Of a DNA stretch of 64,000 nt, positions 44,088 through 54,419 are shown in pieces (position 1 is the first letter of the stretch; every line of letters begins with the position of its first letter). This DNA comes from Adenophora triphylla var. japonica. Lineage: Eukaryota; Streptophyta; Magnoliopsida; Asterales; Campanulaceae. The position numbers were made by a program, and so were the translations under genes. The stretch spans positions 1 through 64,000 of the forward strand of contig JAFEMH010002550.1 of assembly GCA_022495995.1 (NCBI GenBank), written 5' to 3'. The notes under the pieces are model-generated. The model worked only from the letters and a program-made list of their open reading frames with translations, had not been told where the DNA came from and searched no databases.

Positions 44088-45240
44088 GAAGAATAGGAAA
44101 ACCAAGAAGTCAAGCAAGAAAGAGGAAGAATCTGATTCATCCTCTTCCTCATCCTCATCCAATGATGAGGGGCATATCTCCAAGGGTACTAAGACCAAGA
44201 AGGAAGGTAGTGATGAAACTACTAAGCTTGATAATCATGTAACTAAGAACTACCTTGAGAAGAAACTTGCAACCCTTGACACTTCAAAGGAATCATTCGT
44301 CCCATTTGATCCCGATGCTCTTCAACAATCCATCACCAATTTTCCTCGCAAGTACAAGACACCCGATATTGCCAAGTTTAATGGCACTACTTGTCCTCGA
44401 GCTCATGTTGAGACCTACACTTGGGCTATGCTTCTAATGCGCGTTGATAACATAATCTTGGCCCAATGCTTTCCTCAAACTTTGGAGGGTGATGCAAGGG
44501 ATTGGTACATGTCTCTTCCTATGACTACAAGGCTTGACTATTCATCTGCATGTTTAGTCTTCCAAAGGCAGTTTGAAGACAACTCCACTTACCGCCCTAC
44601 TAGGAGGGATCTTGAACAAACCAAGCAACATGCAAATGAGTCTTTTGCTGACTTTGCTAGAAGATGGAGACTCAAACTTACTGAAATTGTCGAAAGACCT
44701 ACTCTCAAAGAGCAAATCCATATCTTCCTCCAATGCCTCCGTGATGAATTTCAAGAGAAGCTCGCCGGTAATTACTTTCCTAGTTTCAATGAACTTCATG
44801 AGTCTGGGATTAGGATTGATGACTTCCTAAAAAGTAAAAAGAAGGAAAGTACTTTTCGCTACAACAAGCCCACCACAAGTAAGGATGCTTCAGTCAATAC
44901 TATTGCATTCAACCATCCCAACACCGGCAAGTATTCTGCTGTTCCTCCTCCCGAAAAGAAAAAGAGGCACTATGACAAACTTGAAGGAATCACTCAAGAA
45001 GAACTCTTCGATGTGCTTGTCAAGAATGAAAAGATCAAACCAAGGGAAGGTGGTCCTCCTAGGGATATGGGTCCTAATCATGCTCATCACTTATTCTGCA
45101 AGTACGATAACTTCACCGGCCACGACACCAACACTTGCCACCACTTGAAGAACGTCATCCAAGACCTCTTTGACAATGGAGGGATAGAACGTCCCAACGT
45201 CATCACCAATCCTCTCCCTCATAATACACGAAGAAGTTGA
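44050..45240 (+). CDS. Element C Gag, 396 codons open
   Basis: Main Gag body with no internal stop. A Lys/Ser-rich start (KKNRKTKKSSKKEEESD) and a serine run come first, then TPDIAKFNGTTCPRAHVETY, CFPQTLEGDARDWYMSLP, FQRQFEDNSTYRPTRRDLEQ and EQIHIFLQCLRDEFQEKL, the retrotransposon gag core. A zinc-finger-like CKYDNFTGHDTNTC follows near residue 355. Gag makes the particle. Because no polymerase is present, packaging in trans by a related Tat element would be required. The first Met may not be the native start (see 43866). It is the only retroelement gene here without visible damage in its body. Confidence 0.8.
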   Translation: MDPPPMKRNPTPKKNRKTKKSSKKEEESDSSSSSSSSNDEGHISKGTKTKKEGSDETTKLDNHVTKNYLEKKLATLDTSKESFVPFDPDALQQSITNFPRKYKTPDIAKFNGTTCPRAHVETYTWAMLLMRVDNIILAQCFPQTLEGDARDWYMSLPMTTRLDYSSACLVFQRQFEDNSTYRPTRRDLEQTKQHANESFADFARRWRLKLTEIVERPTLKEQIHIFLQCLRDEFQEKLAGNYFPSFNELHESGIRIDDFLKSKKKESTFRYNKPTTSKDASVNTIAFNHPNTGKYSAVPPPEKKKRHYDKLEGITQEELFDVLVKNEKIKPREGGPPRDMGPNHAHHLFCKYDNFTGHDTNTCHHLKNVIQDLFDNGGIERPNVITNPLPHNTRRS

Positions 45241-45949
45241 AGCTCCAAGAAGAAATCTACACTTACCACTTTAGGGCTATAACTATCCTCTCCCTCTCTC
45301 CTTTGATAGAAGAATATTAGGTTTTAAATTTCCAAGTATGAACTCGAAGAGTCGTTCTTTCTTTCTAGTACTTCTCACCTCCTCTAGTTTGTGTCATCTA
45401 AACTATCGAGTATGTTTTTAATATCTCCATTAATCAAAGTCATTTTCTTTTCCTAAACACTTTTCTTAAGGTTGTCCTACCTCATGAGTATCATTTAATT
45501 CATGCAAAATAGTGGACCCTCCATTCCCTAAATCATCGCAAAAATAAAATAAAATTGAAACTTCTAAATGAGTTTAAGAAGAAAGTTATCATTAGAAGGC
45601 TAAACATTACCCCTACTGAAAGTCAAAGGTCAACAAACGAAGAAAGCCAAAGGTAATGCTGCCAACCTTCATTCCAAGAAGAGTGAGGCTACTTAATTCA
45701 AAGCTTTGAGACTACAAAAAAAAAACTCTCCAGTTTTCATCACCCCCACTACAAAGGTAAAACTTCAAATGTATGAAGGAGTCTTTCACAAAGAAGAGGA
45801 GTCAAGTGATACAACCAAAAGAAATGAAGATTACTCAACATCCTCTTACAACAAGTGAAAAAGACTTTCAGTATCAAGAAAAAAGTTTACCCTTAACTCA
45901 TACTAATGATTAGCTTTCTTATCAAACTTATTTAGAAATTTCTAGATGA
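45241..45949 (+). other. Element C 3' interior
   Basis: No pol domain. It holds only lysine-rich open fragments. No convincing polypurine tract is seen before the LTR. Confidence 0.5.
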
Positions 45950-47625
45950 TGCACAGTTCATTAAAAGGTAGAACAACTTTTCTAGATCTTCGATCCAAGT
46001 AGCATTTCTTGTTGAGTCTAGAGGCTTCCAGTTAGCCACTCTCATACACACTCTTGAAATCCAAGAATTAAAACTGGGGCCTCCTAACCTTTCCTCCCCC
46101 AGTCAATCTCTACTTCAACTCTTCAAAATGATCAAATCTGTAATAGGAGCTTTCCTCTTTGCTTCTCACTCTCATCATTAGAGAATACACTTCTCCAAAG
46201 AGTCAATGCTTGGATCACCTTCCAAAGAATAGAATTCGTCTCTCCTCAACTAACTTGAGATCTCATTTCTCTCTCCTCAATAAGATTTTCTCCACTGAGT
46301 TCTCTTCGAGTTAACATAATATTTTCAAAAAATAAAGAAAAAAAAAGATGCAAAAGAGATGCCCGCAAGATTGAAAACCCGAAAGGGCGGTCTAGGCAAA
46401 AACCAAGGTGCATCACGAAAAAAAAAACAAGGATAAAGGGAGACTATTCTTCAACCTTCTTTATCGAACATCATTCGATCCTCTTCAAATAAAATCAACA
46501 AGGAGAGCGTTCTTCGATCATCTTCAAATAAAGAGAGTAGCATCACAATCCTGTTCACAAACTCATCTACCACATTTAAGCAACTTGGGGCTTGAGCAGG
46601 AAAGAAACTGGGACTAAAGCCATTACGACAGTCGACAGATTTATAGTCGTTTACCTCCTAGAGACATGATTTAAGGGAAAATTAAGAATGAAGATTCGCA
46701 ACAGGCCTAGATGTGTTCACACAAGGTTACTCATCAAAATTCTACAACAATGAAGAAACAATACAATACTCTCGCACGAGACAACCTCACTGACTAGCAA
46801 CAGATTCTGCATAAACCTGATTTGGTCCCAACTTGTCAAACACAAGTTCACTCATAGTTCACCCATCTCAAATATAAATTCATACAAATGTCTCTACATG
46901 TCCATATACCATATCCTCATACATAAACTCACCACTAAAATGACCAACCGGCCATTTATACGAACAGACGTGGGCATCACGACATAAGTCCACTTAAAAA
47001 ACTAAATTCTGAAAAATCTATTTGGAATCTTTATGTGCTAACAGGTACTGAAAGGTAAGAATCATTCGGATCCATCCGAGACCAGCATGCATATATCCTT
47101 GCATTACAGGAGCCGACAGAACCTCCACCTCAACCGACAACTTCAAAGTCTGTGACGGCAGCAATGACAACAAAGTCCGTGACCTCGGCAACAACAGTGA
47201 CACTTGTGACCTCAAGTGGAGCATCAACAAAGTCTTCGACCTCAGCAAACTTCAAAGTCTATGATGGCAACAACGTCAACAAAGTGTGTGACCTCAGCAA
47301 CTTTAAAGTCCGTGACCTTGGCAACAACGACATCGTCAGTAACCTCAAGCGGCGCATCATCAAAAGCGGATATTTTCAGAATTGGGTCAAGTCCTTGATT
47401 CCTCAGTATGAATATATCCATGGTTCGAAAGCACTCAAACAATCTCAGCAACGTCAGTAATCTCGGGCGGCGCCCTTCAACAACTTCATCAACAAACAGG
47501 TATATTCAGAATTGGGTCATGTCTTGATTCCTCAGTATGAGGTTACTTTTTCAAAAAAAAATCTCTTTGATTTTCAAAATGCTTTTAAAAATACCTAAAA
47601 CAACCCTTTAAGTGTTTTGGAGCCA

Positions 47626-47672
47626 AACTACATTTTGGTTTGATTCTCTGATAGAGATACGTAAGCAGCCGT
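47626..47672 (+). promoter_or_regulatory. Recurrent hairpin, copy 4 (C 3' LTR)
   Basis: CAAACTACAT, inner arms ATTCTC and GAGAT, then ACGTAAGCAG. It is better paired than the 5' LTR copy. Confidence 0.5.
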
Positions 47673-47940
47673 GCGGCACGACCATCCCAATGTTCAGAAT
47701 GATGTCTTTTCTATCGACGACATGACTTCGTCCATAAGTCTTGTCGACGAGGGGCTCTGTAGACACCCCATTCTGAACTAATAATGACATGATTACACTA
47801 CTCTTCGTCTCTCTTTTGTGTTTTGATGAAAGCATATTAGTTTCGTCATGTTTCGTTAGGTTTCTAACTAACTTCGTTAGTTTTGGACCTAACTGACTAA
47901 CGAAATAATTGAAGAGGACAGAATAGTCAATTGACTAGTT

Positions 47941-48154
47941 GTCCCGCGCGGGACATAAGTGTCTCGCGCGAGACATCCTCTCTGCAGAATGTGCAGATTC
48001 ACTTCACTTTTCAATTTCAACCTCTTTTCTTGATAAACTCTTATCCAATTTGGGTCTCTACTGATTGTAGAGTTCTTGAACCTTCTTTGGGAGATATCCT
48101 AAATCCTTTGAGTCTCCTAATCTTGGTGACCAAGTAAATCAACCCCTATAAATA
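47941..48154 (+). promoter_or_regulatory. Element C LTR promoter region
   Basis: Two CpG-rich palindromes at 47941 and 47961, then CTCTGCAG, then TATAAATA at 48147. Spacing from palindrome to TATA is about 170 bp, longer than the roughly 20 bp seen in A and B. Confidence 0.55.
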
Positions 48155-48866
48155 CTAGATGACTTTCAGTATTTCAGACGACGGTCGGAGGACACGAAGG
48201 ACACACAATTTGCTGGTTTCTCTCCTTGAAAGACTCATGCAAATCACTCTAAAACAAACATCCAAATTCGTCCATCAACCTTGTTGATCGACGAATACCA
48301 AGATTCAAGCCTAGAATCAAGGCGGAACTCTGTCCAAATCATTTCTCGACCGAGGAAGGAGGAGGAAAAGACACTAGAACCACGTTCTAAACCAGATACT
48401 CCCTAAAATAGTTTTTTTCATCTTCCTACGAAGATCTCGAACCTCTGTCGAGGTTATTCATCAAAATCACTCAAAAACACAAGGTAAACTCCTATACTTT
48501 CATATTCTTCTTCTCAATCCCTCTAATTGCTTTTAGAGTAGTGTAATCCCATCAAAGAGGGTTAGCCTAGGTCCCTTCAATCCATGGAGGTGATCTCGAA
48601 GCATACAACCCGACATTCTTAATTAAGAAATTAATTAGGGTTTTCTTGTTCTTATTTAATTATTATATTGTTTTGATTGATAATACTCAATTGGCAAGAC
48701 CAATCTTCGGATTGGGTGGAATGAATGGGTGCTCGACGACCTTCCCATCCCATAAATTAACCCCCGAACCTTCGAATCTCTTTAAAATATCAAAATGTTT
48801 TTCTTATTGTTTTCCTAAATAAATAATAAGTGGCGACTCTGTGTTCATTAAAATCGCACCGCTATA

Positions 48867-49930
48867 AGGTCCCACATCTTTTGTTTGAGGTACACAGTAG
48901 AGTATGTGGTGGACACCCGGGGGCCCAAACTTTGGCAGACAAGATAGCTACTTTGGGATATTACTAGCCACATTAAAGGGATGATGCTCGCGAGTTTGTA
49001 CATAAATGTGACAAGTGCAAAAGATATGCTGACCTGTCTAAGCTACCAACCACCGAGCAACTCATGTGATTGCTACTTGGTCGTTCGTCGTGTGGGGAGT
49101 AGACTTGATCGGACCCTTCCCACCCGCCCATGGAAGTTGTAAGTATGTGATCGTGGAAATAGACCAATTCACCAAATGGAATGAAGCAAAGCCTTTAGCC
49201 AAGATAACCGAGGAAAACGCCAAAAATCTCATCCATGATTATATATGGTGTAATTTTGGGGTGTCACATTCGATTGTATCTGACAACGGGCTTCAGTTTT
49301 CAACGGCTTTCGAGACAAAAATGCACAGGTTGGGTGTCAAACATTGGAAATCTTCAATCGCTTACCCATAAGGAAGTGGACAAGCAAAAGCGCCCAACAA
49401 GTTGGTTTTGACAGCTCTAAGTAAGAATTTGGATGAAAGAGCAGGAAGATGGTTGGATGAACTTCCACTTTCCCTATGAATAGTCCGCATAACCAGACGG
49501 GTCCCATGGGGGAAACCCCATTTCCTCTTACCTATGGGTCGGAGGCCATGGCACCAACCGAGCTATAGATTCCTACAACAAGGGTTGCACTATTTGATCA
49601 GAACCAAAATGACTCCAACAAATTGATCGACTTTGATTTGCTCGAGGAAAGGCAGATGATGGCCCAGCTCAGAATGGTTAACTACAAACAGAAAACCAAG
49701 GGGTACCACAACAAAAGTGTCAAGAAGAGGTCTTTTAGAGTTGGGGAATACGTCTTGAGGAAAATTGAAGTGACAGAGCATAAGGCCGAGCAAAACAAGC
49801 TGTCACAAAATTAGGAAGGTCCATACGTTATCACAGGGGTAATCAAAGAGGGGACCTACTTGATAGGCAAACCTGGAGGAAGCGAGATGAAACATACTTG
49901 GTATGCAAACCATTTGACTAGATATTAGTT
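48867..49930 (+). pseudogene. Element D integrase
   Basis: The zinc-binding segment starts immediately at the C border: FEVHSRVCGGHPGAQTLADK and CDKCKRYADL. Core: VVWGVDLIGPFP has the first Asp and HSIVSDNGLQF the second. The Glu position reads GQAKAPNK, so Lys replaces Glu. The C-terminal part is broken into several frames to about 49920. Tat-type by sequence. Its missing upstream RNase H part is where T and C lie. Confidence 0.8.
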
Positions 49931-50644
49931 TTGAGTTTATTACTAAGTCAATATAAGAACTGGTGAATTCTCTATGTAATAAGATACGTCATCAATAAAA
50001 AGGGCTTACTCCCCAGAAAGTTCTTCCAACATTACTGTCTCATACTTACTGTGTATTCACTTAGATTCCACCCTTTGTCGATCTCAAACTCTAAACAGAT
50101 TCGACTAAAGCCTTAGTCAATCTTGTTTTTTAAACAGGTTCTGCTAAGGCCTTAGTCAATCTCGAACTCTAAACAGTTTCGACTAAAGTCTTAGTCAATC
50201 TCGTTCTTTAAACAAGTTCGACTAAAGCCTTAGTCAATCTCATTCTTTAAACAGGTTCGACTAAAGCCTTAGTCAATCTCGTTATTTAAACAGGTTCGAT
50301 TAAAGCCTTAGTCAATCTCGTTCTTTAAGAATATTCGACTAAAATCTTATTCAATCGAATTCTATAAACAGACCCGACCAAAACTTTAGTCCGTCTCGTT
50401 ATCCAAAACAGGTCCGACTAAAATCTTGACCGATCTCGTTCTCATACTAGTTCGACAATGAAGTGAAAAAACTTTGTTCGACAAAAAATGGATAAAGTTA
50501 ACTAGCATTCAAAAAGATGTTCCTCCAAAAGTGGGCTAAGACCAAAAGGAAACAGAGAGCTATAAAGGAAAATGCCTCCCAAACTAGGCTAAGACATGAT
50601 GATAAAAAAGAAGTACAAAATTTTTGGAACTTTTTCGTTAGAAA
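49931..50644. other. Element D post-integrase spacer
   Basis: No gene. Contains the 39-bp tandem array at 50100-50455. Confidence 0.5.
50100..50455. repeat. 39-bp tandem array, about nine units, with hairpins
   Basis: The unit contains TTCGACTAAAGCCTTAGTC then AATCTCGTTCTTTAAACAG. GACTAA and TTAGTC are complementary around AGCC, so each unit can form a 6-bp hairpin. Units drift toward the 3' side. Confidence 0.88.
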
Positions 50645-52931
50645 GAAACCAGAAAACATATCCTACTGTTGTTGTTGCTGTTGATGTTGCTGCTACTGCT
50701 GCTGCTGCTCAGCATCCTCAAAAACTTGGTCCTGGGTGACCTCCCTCTCTTCCTCGAATTCATCGGCCTCAATAAGCTCTTGAATGATGAAGTTAAAGTT
50801 TCTTGGCTTAACGGCTGGAGCAACCCAGGGCTCAAGCCCATCTTCTGCATCTTGCTTGGTGATAACAACAAGATCGTTAGAGTTGTAAGGAACCAAGGAG
50901 TGGCCGCTGTGGGCTGCCTCATCATAGCGATCCTCAAATTCCCATTGGGCCAATTTATCAATGCTTATCTTGGCAGAAGGATCAACTATGGCCCGACGAG
51001 CCATGTGTTGGTGCCCTACATCATAGAAGTCTCTAGCTCGAGACACTATGATGTTATAGCACTCATCACTGGCCTTAAATCTCTCCACAACAGCCCTTTC
51101 CCTAGATTGGGCCTTTTCCTCTCACTTGACCCTAGCAGCCTTATGGTCCTTATCAAGCTTGAGCAGTCTGGCATTATGATCTTGTACCAGCTCAGATAGC
51201 TACTCCATCTGACCTTCCAGCTTAGCCTTATCTGGCTTGGGCCACCTCCTCCTCTAATGCAACGTTGGTAGGAGCCCAAGCATCCACTTGCTCTTGGAGG
51301 GGAGCGAGTTACTCCTTTGACACTTTCAAGGCTGTGTAAGCTTCATCCCGCTCCTTCTCAACGTTGAAATGGGCGGTTTGGAGGGCTAAACATTGGGAGT
51401 CCGCTTCCTTTAGCTTCATCCTGAGCTCCACGGCTTCTCTAGCCTTCCTGGATTAGTTAGCTTGGGCTATCTGCTCCTTTTTTAAGGTCGCTCTCCAGCT
51501 GCAACTAGCTTGTTCAGTCAAATCCAAAGACTACGAGACAGAAATGATGCGATTAAGATAATAACATTTAAAGGGAGAAGGAGTATCCAAAGTATTACCT
51601 CAGAAGCAAGCAGGCCGGAGTGATTTCTATACTCCTCTAGAGTCAACCCCTCCTCATAAAAAGTGGCGAGCAAGTCCATATCCACTGCTCATCAGATGAT
51701 GGCCTGGCCAAAGGAAAGCTCGGGGTACTCCCGGCACAGATATTTTACCCCAGTTAAGGGGGCTACATCGCCTAGTGCATCCACCTGGGCTGCACCTCCC
51801 CTGCATCCCTTGAAGTTGAAGCTTCACCAGCTGGGATGCTTGACCTGGAGCCCGACGGCCTCGAAGTACAAGCATCCTCTGGAACCTCCTCCACCCTTGA
51901 CCTTTTTCTAGTCCTGGTAAGGGCTAGATCGCCCTGTGTATCCTCTTGGCCCTCAATGTCCTCCAAATCTACAAAGTCAGCCTGTCATTCTTGGCCTTCT
52001 ATGGAATCAGTTTGAGGGTCATAGCTCGACCCCAGAGGTTGCTCGGGCTCCACTCTCTCCTTCTCCCTATGGGCCTCCACCTGGACTTCTAGCTAAATGG
52101 GTTGGACTTGCTCAGTTCCATTAATGGGCACTATGCCTACTCCTTCTTTTGGGAGTAGATCATTCCTGGCAATGGCTTCGGCCTCCCTACTGGCCCAAGC
52201 ATTGGCCCTACTGTGCTCCTTGCGGCATCTCCTGCAATCACCCAAGTCGACTATTCACTCCATTTGTGCTTCTTGAGCTGCGGTGAGAACTAAACATGAC
52301 AAAAGAAGAAATTCAGAATAAATAGAACGGGCAAAGTCTCAAGCAAACAAAGACAAAAAAAGGAAAACACTTAACCTCTTTAATGGAACATATTCTTGCA
52401 GTGGTTTGGCCTTCTCTTACAGTAGTGGCACTTGGTCGTAAACCTTTCCCTGTCATGAATGACCTAGTCCGGATACCTAAGGCTTCTTATTATTGGAACC
52501 AAAGGGGCTAACCCTCCATCTCCACCCATCATCATCCTTGCTTAGATGTAATAGTCTTTGCTCGACTCTAGGGTGGCCCAAGGGTTTAAGGGCCATATAT
52601 CCCCTCTCATTCCGACCAACAACCATTGTGAAGCAAAACTTGTTCACAATCCTCTTGCCAGAGGAGGAGCTCGACGTCTCACTCTGTGAGCTCACTGCTT
52701 GTTGGAAATTGTCTGCCATTTCTACAAAAGATAAAGAAATAGGGAATCAGTCCTAAATGAAGAAGGGTCCGAAATATCTAAAGATAACCTAGATTCCCCC
52801 GGGAAAGCTAACCTATTGTGAGGAAAAGGTGGTCTATTAGACTTGATATAGAAGATGATTAAATGATCAATTAGCTTGTTGAAGAGACGGAAGCGGATAA
52901 CCCATAGACCATCCACATCCAAGTCCCCCAT
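50645..52931 (-). pseudogene. Antisense gene of element D (coiled-coil, glutamine-rich C-terminus)
   Basis: Minus-strand coding-like segments in order: 52931-52477 (MGDLDVDGLWVIRFRLFNK and MADNFQQAVSSQ with RWRVSPFGSN); 51966-51600, with a nuclear-signal-like TRKRSR and ending TFYEEGLTLEEYRNHSGLLA; a 68-bp GT-AG intron (51598-51531); a coiled coil (51530-51290); and 51088-50645 (ERFKASDECYNIIVSRARDF to a polyglutamine tail). It resembles the putative gypsy-type transposon proteins often found antisense in Tat elements, judged by layout only. Several frame changes and stops. It is not similar to X or Y by eye. Confidence 0.5.
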
Positions 52932-53061
52932 ACTCTCACCCGCTGGGAACCCTATCTACAAAAAAAAAATCCACATTTTTAGAAAGGTGACACACTCGTA
53001 TAAGGTTAATTATGTCTATGGCCCCTCTAGCCTCCTGTAAATCCTAAGATTTATGAAGTTG

Positions 53062-54399
53062 TGTAAGTACCCCAATCTGGATCACCCTCTTCCAAACGCA
53101 CGGGAAACACCGCAGACTCCCGCAAATGCAGTCTCGAACAACCGAAACCCTCAAAAAACCCTCAAAAACCCTCAAAATCCCTAAAACCCACCAACCAAAC
53201 CAGGGTGGGGCCTTTTTGGGACAAAAAAACACAAAAGGACTCTTTAGGAATTATGCAAAAATTGGAAAAGCACAGAAGGTCCGTACGGACCTCTTTGCAT
53301 GCTAATAGGTCCGTACGGACCTCTTTGCAACCATACATCATAATTACGAAATCCTCTTAAAGTCCACATTATTCCCTCAAATCCAGGAAAACTAAATTTT
53401 TGGATTTCAGGGAAGGTCCGTACGGACCTTCTTGCACATTTCTGAAAACTATAAATAGAGGGCTCCCCCTCCCTCATTTCAGACATCTCCCTCTTCTTCT
53501 CTCTCCCTAAGCCTTCTGGCTGCCCTTCTAAGACCCCTCGGGGCACTCCCGATCACTTTCGGTTCCTTCCGGGGCCTTCCGAGCTCACTCGCGGTGCTCC
53601 GAAGCCCTACTGAGCGCTCCCGAGACGCTCCCGTGCTACCCCAAGGCACTCTCGAGGTATTCTGAGGCCCTTCGTGGTACTCCGAAGCCTTGCCTGGTCT
53701 TTCTCGAGGCGTCTCGGCCCTTTCCGAGCCAAACCGACGATTCCGACGCACGCCGGAACTCTGTCCGAACGCAACCGACGATCCCGACGCACGCCGAACC
53801 TCTGCCTGAATCTAGCCAACGATCCATGCGATCCCAACGCACGCCAAAACACTGCCCGAGTACACACTTGACAATCCCGAGGCACGCCGAAGCTCTGTCT
53901 GCAGACAACCGGCACATCCCGAAGCAATCCCGATCCGTTCCGGAACACTATTCCATCCTCAAACACTACTCCCCAGCGGAAGACAGACACGAACCAATAT
54001 TGGTAAGGCTTCCTTCCATTACTATTTCAATACAGTTCAATACGTAGTGTACAATGTAGACATCCGATATCGCATGCATTTTTAAAAGCACATACACACA
54101 CACACAACATTTAAAGAAAGAAGGGGTGTCGAAAGACTCGTTTTTACGAGTCGACTCGGGTGAGCTCTAATATTCTAATATTCTCTTCCCGAGGAGTAAC
54201 CTGACCTCCGAACTCAAAAATCTCATCACACAAAAACAGTTTATTTTTAAACTGATGCCTTTTCTCAAAGTTTTGGGCTTAATCAAAACAGCGTGGCGAC
54301 TCTACAAGCAAAAACACAGCGAGACACCTCCACTCGACCAAAGCAAAATGCCAGATGCCGGGGCGCAATCGCTGCGCCTCTCGGATCCGGGTAATTTCA
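53062..54399 (+). repeat. 5' LTR of element B
   Basis: TGTAAGTACCCC... to GGTAATTTCA, 1338 bp, ending three bases before the primer site. Homologous to the A 3' LTR but shorter. It has three GGTCCGTACGGACC palindromes, a TATA box, and a run of CGAGGC/ACGCCG-rich sequence (53540-53950) just downstream of the start site region. Confidence 0.85.
53278..53457 (+). promoter_or_regulatory. Element B LTR core promoter: three palindromes plus TATA box
   Basis: GGTCCGTACGGACC at 53278-53291, 53308-53321 and 53415-53428, each followed by CTCTTTGCA or TTCTTGCA. TATA box TATAAATA at 53450-53457, 21 bp after the last palindrome, then GAGGGCT as in A. Confidence 0.7.
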
Positions 54400-54401
54400 G
54401 T

Positions 54402-54419
54402 TGGCGACTCCGCTGGGGA
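54402..54419 (+). promoter_or_regulatory. Primer binding site of B (Tat type)
   Basis: TGGCGACTCCGCTGGGGA, identical to that of C. A partial copy, TGGCGACTCT, lies inside the LTR at 54294-54303. Confidence 0.88.

Larger units (their letters stand above)
39751..48866 (+). mobile_element. Element C: Gag-only Tat-related LTR element
   Basis: Two LTRs of about 2.9 kb flank a 3.3-kb interior. The interior has a Tat-type primer site, a long leader and one gag gene. It has no protease, reverse transcriptase, RNase H or integrase. It matches the class of non-autonomous elements called TR-GAG. The 5-bp flanks (TCACA before, AGGTC after) do not match, so the borders have been rearranged or the element has recombined. 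Confidence 0.85.
45950..48866 (+). repeat. 3' LTR of element C
   Basis: TGCACAGTTCATT... to ACCGCTATA, where the final CA appears as TA. It carries a 40-base segment around 48704-48740 missing from the 5' LTR. It has perfect palindromes GTCCCGCGCGGGAC (47941-47954) and GTCTCGCGCGAGAC (47961-47974) and TATA box TATAAATA at 48147-48154. Confidence 0.85.
48867..53061 (+). mobile_element. Element D: Tat-type remnant, right part
   Basis: Integrase on the + strand, a 39-bp hairpin array, then a minus-strand spliced gene, the same architecture as A and B. It ends where the LTR of B begins at 53062. No 3' LTR of D is seen in the window. Confidence 0.6.

Noticed and set aside
39746..48871. Target-site duplication around element C
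   Set aside because: The flanking five bases (TCACA and AGGTC) do not match, so no duplication is claimed.
50100..50455. 39-bp palindromic repeats resembling a CRISPR or satellite array
   Set aside because: No unique spacers and drift between units; a simple tandem array inside element D.
53479..53990. Arginine-rich minus-strand frames in the B LTR
   Set aside because: They come from GC-rich CGAGGC/ACGCCG repeats after the TATA box; no similar protein or start context.
54090..54115. (CA)n stretch as a regulatory feature
   Set aside because: Short simple repeat, also present at the same LTR place in A (28558); probably only LTR composition.
54402..54419. Possible tRNA gene at the primer binding site
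   Set aside because: Only the 18 bases complementary to a tRNA 3' end are present; no cloverleaf.
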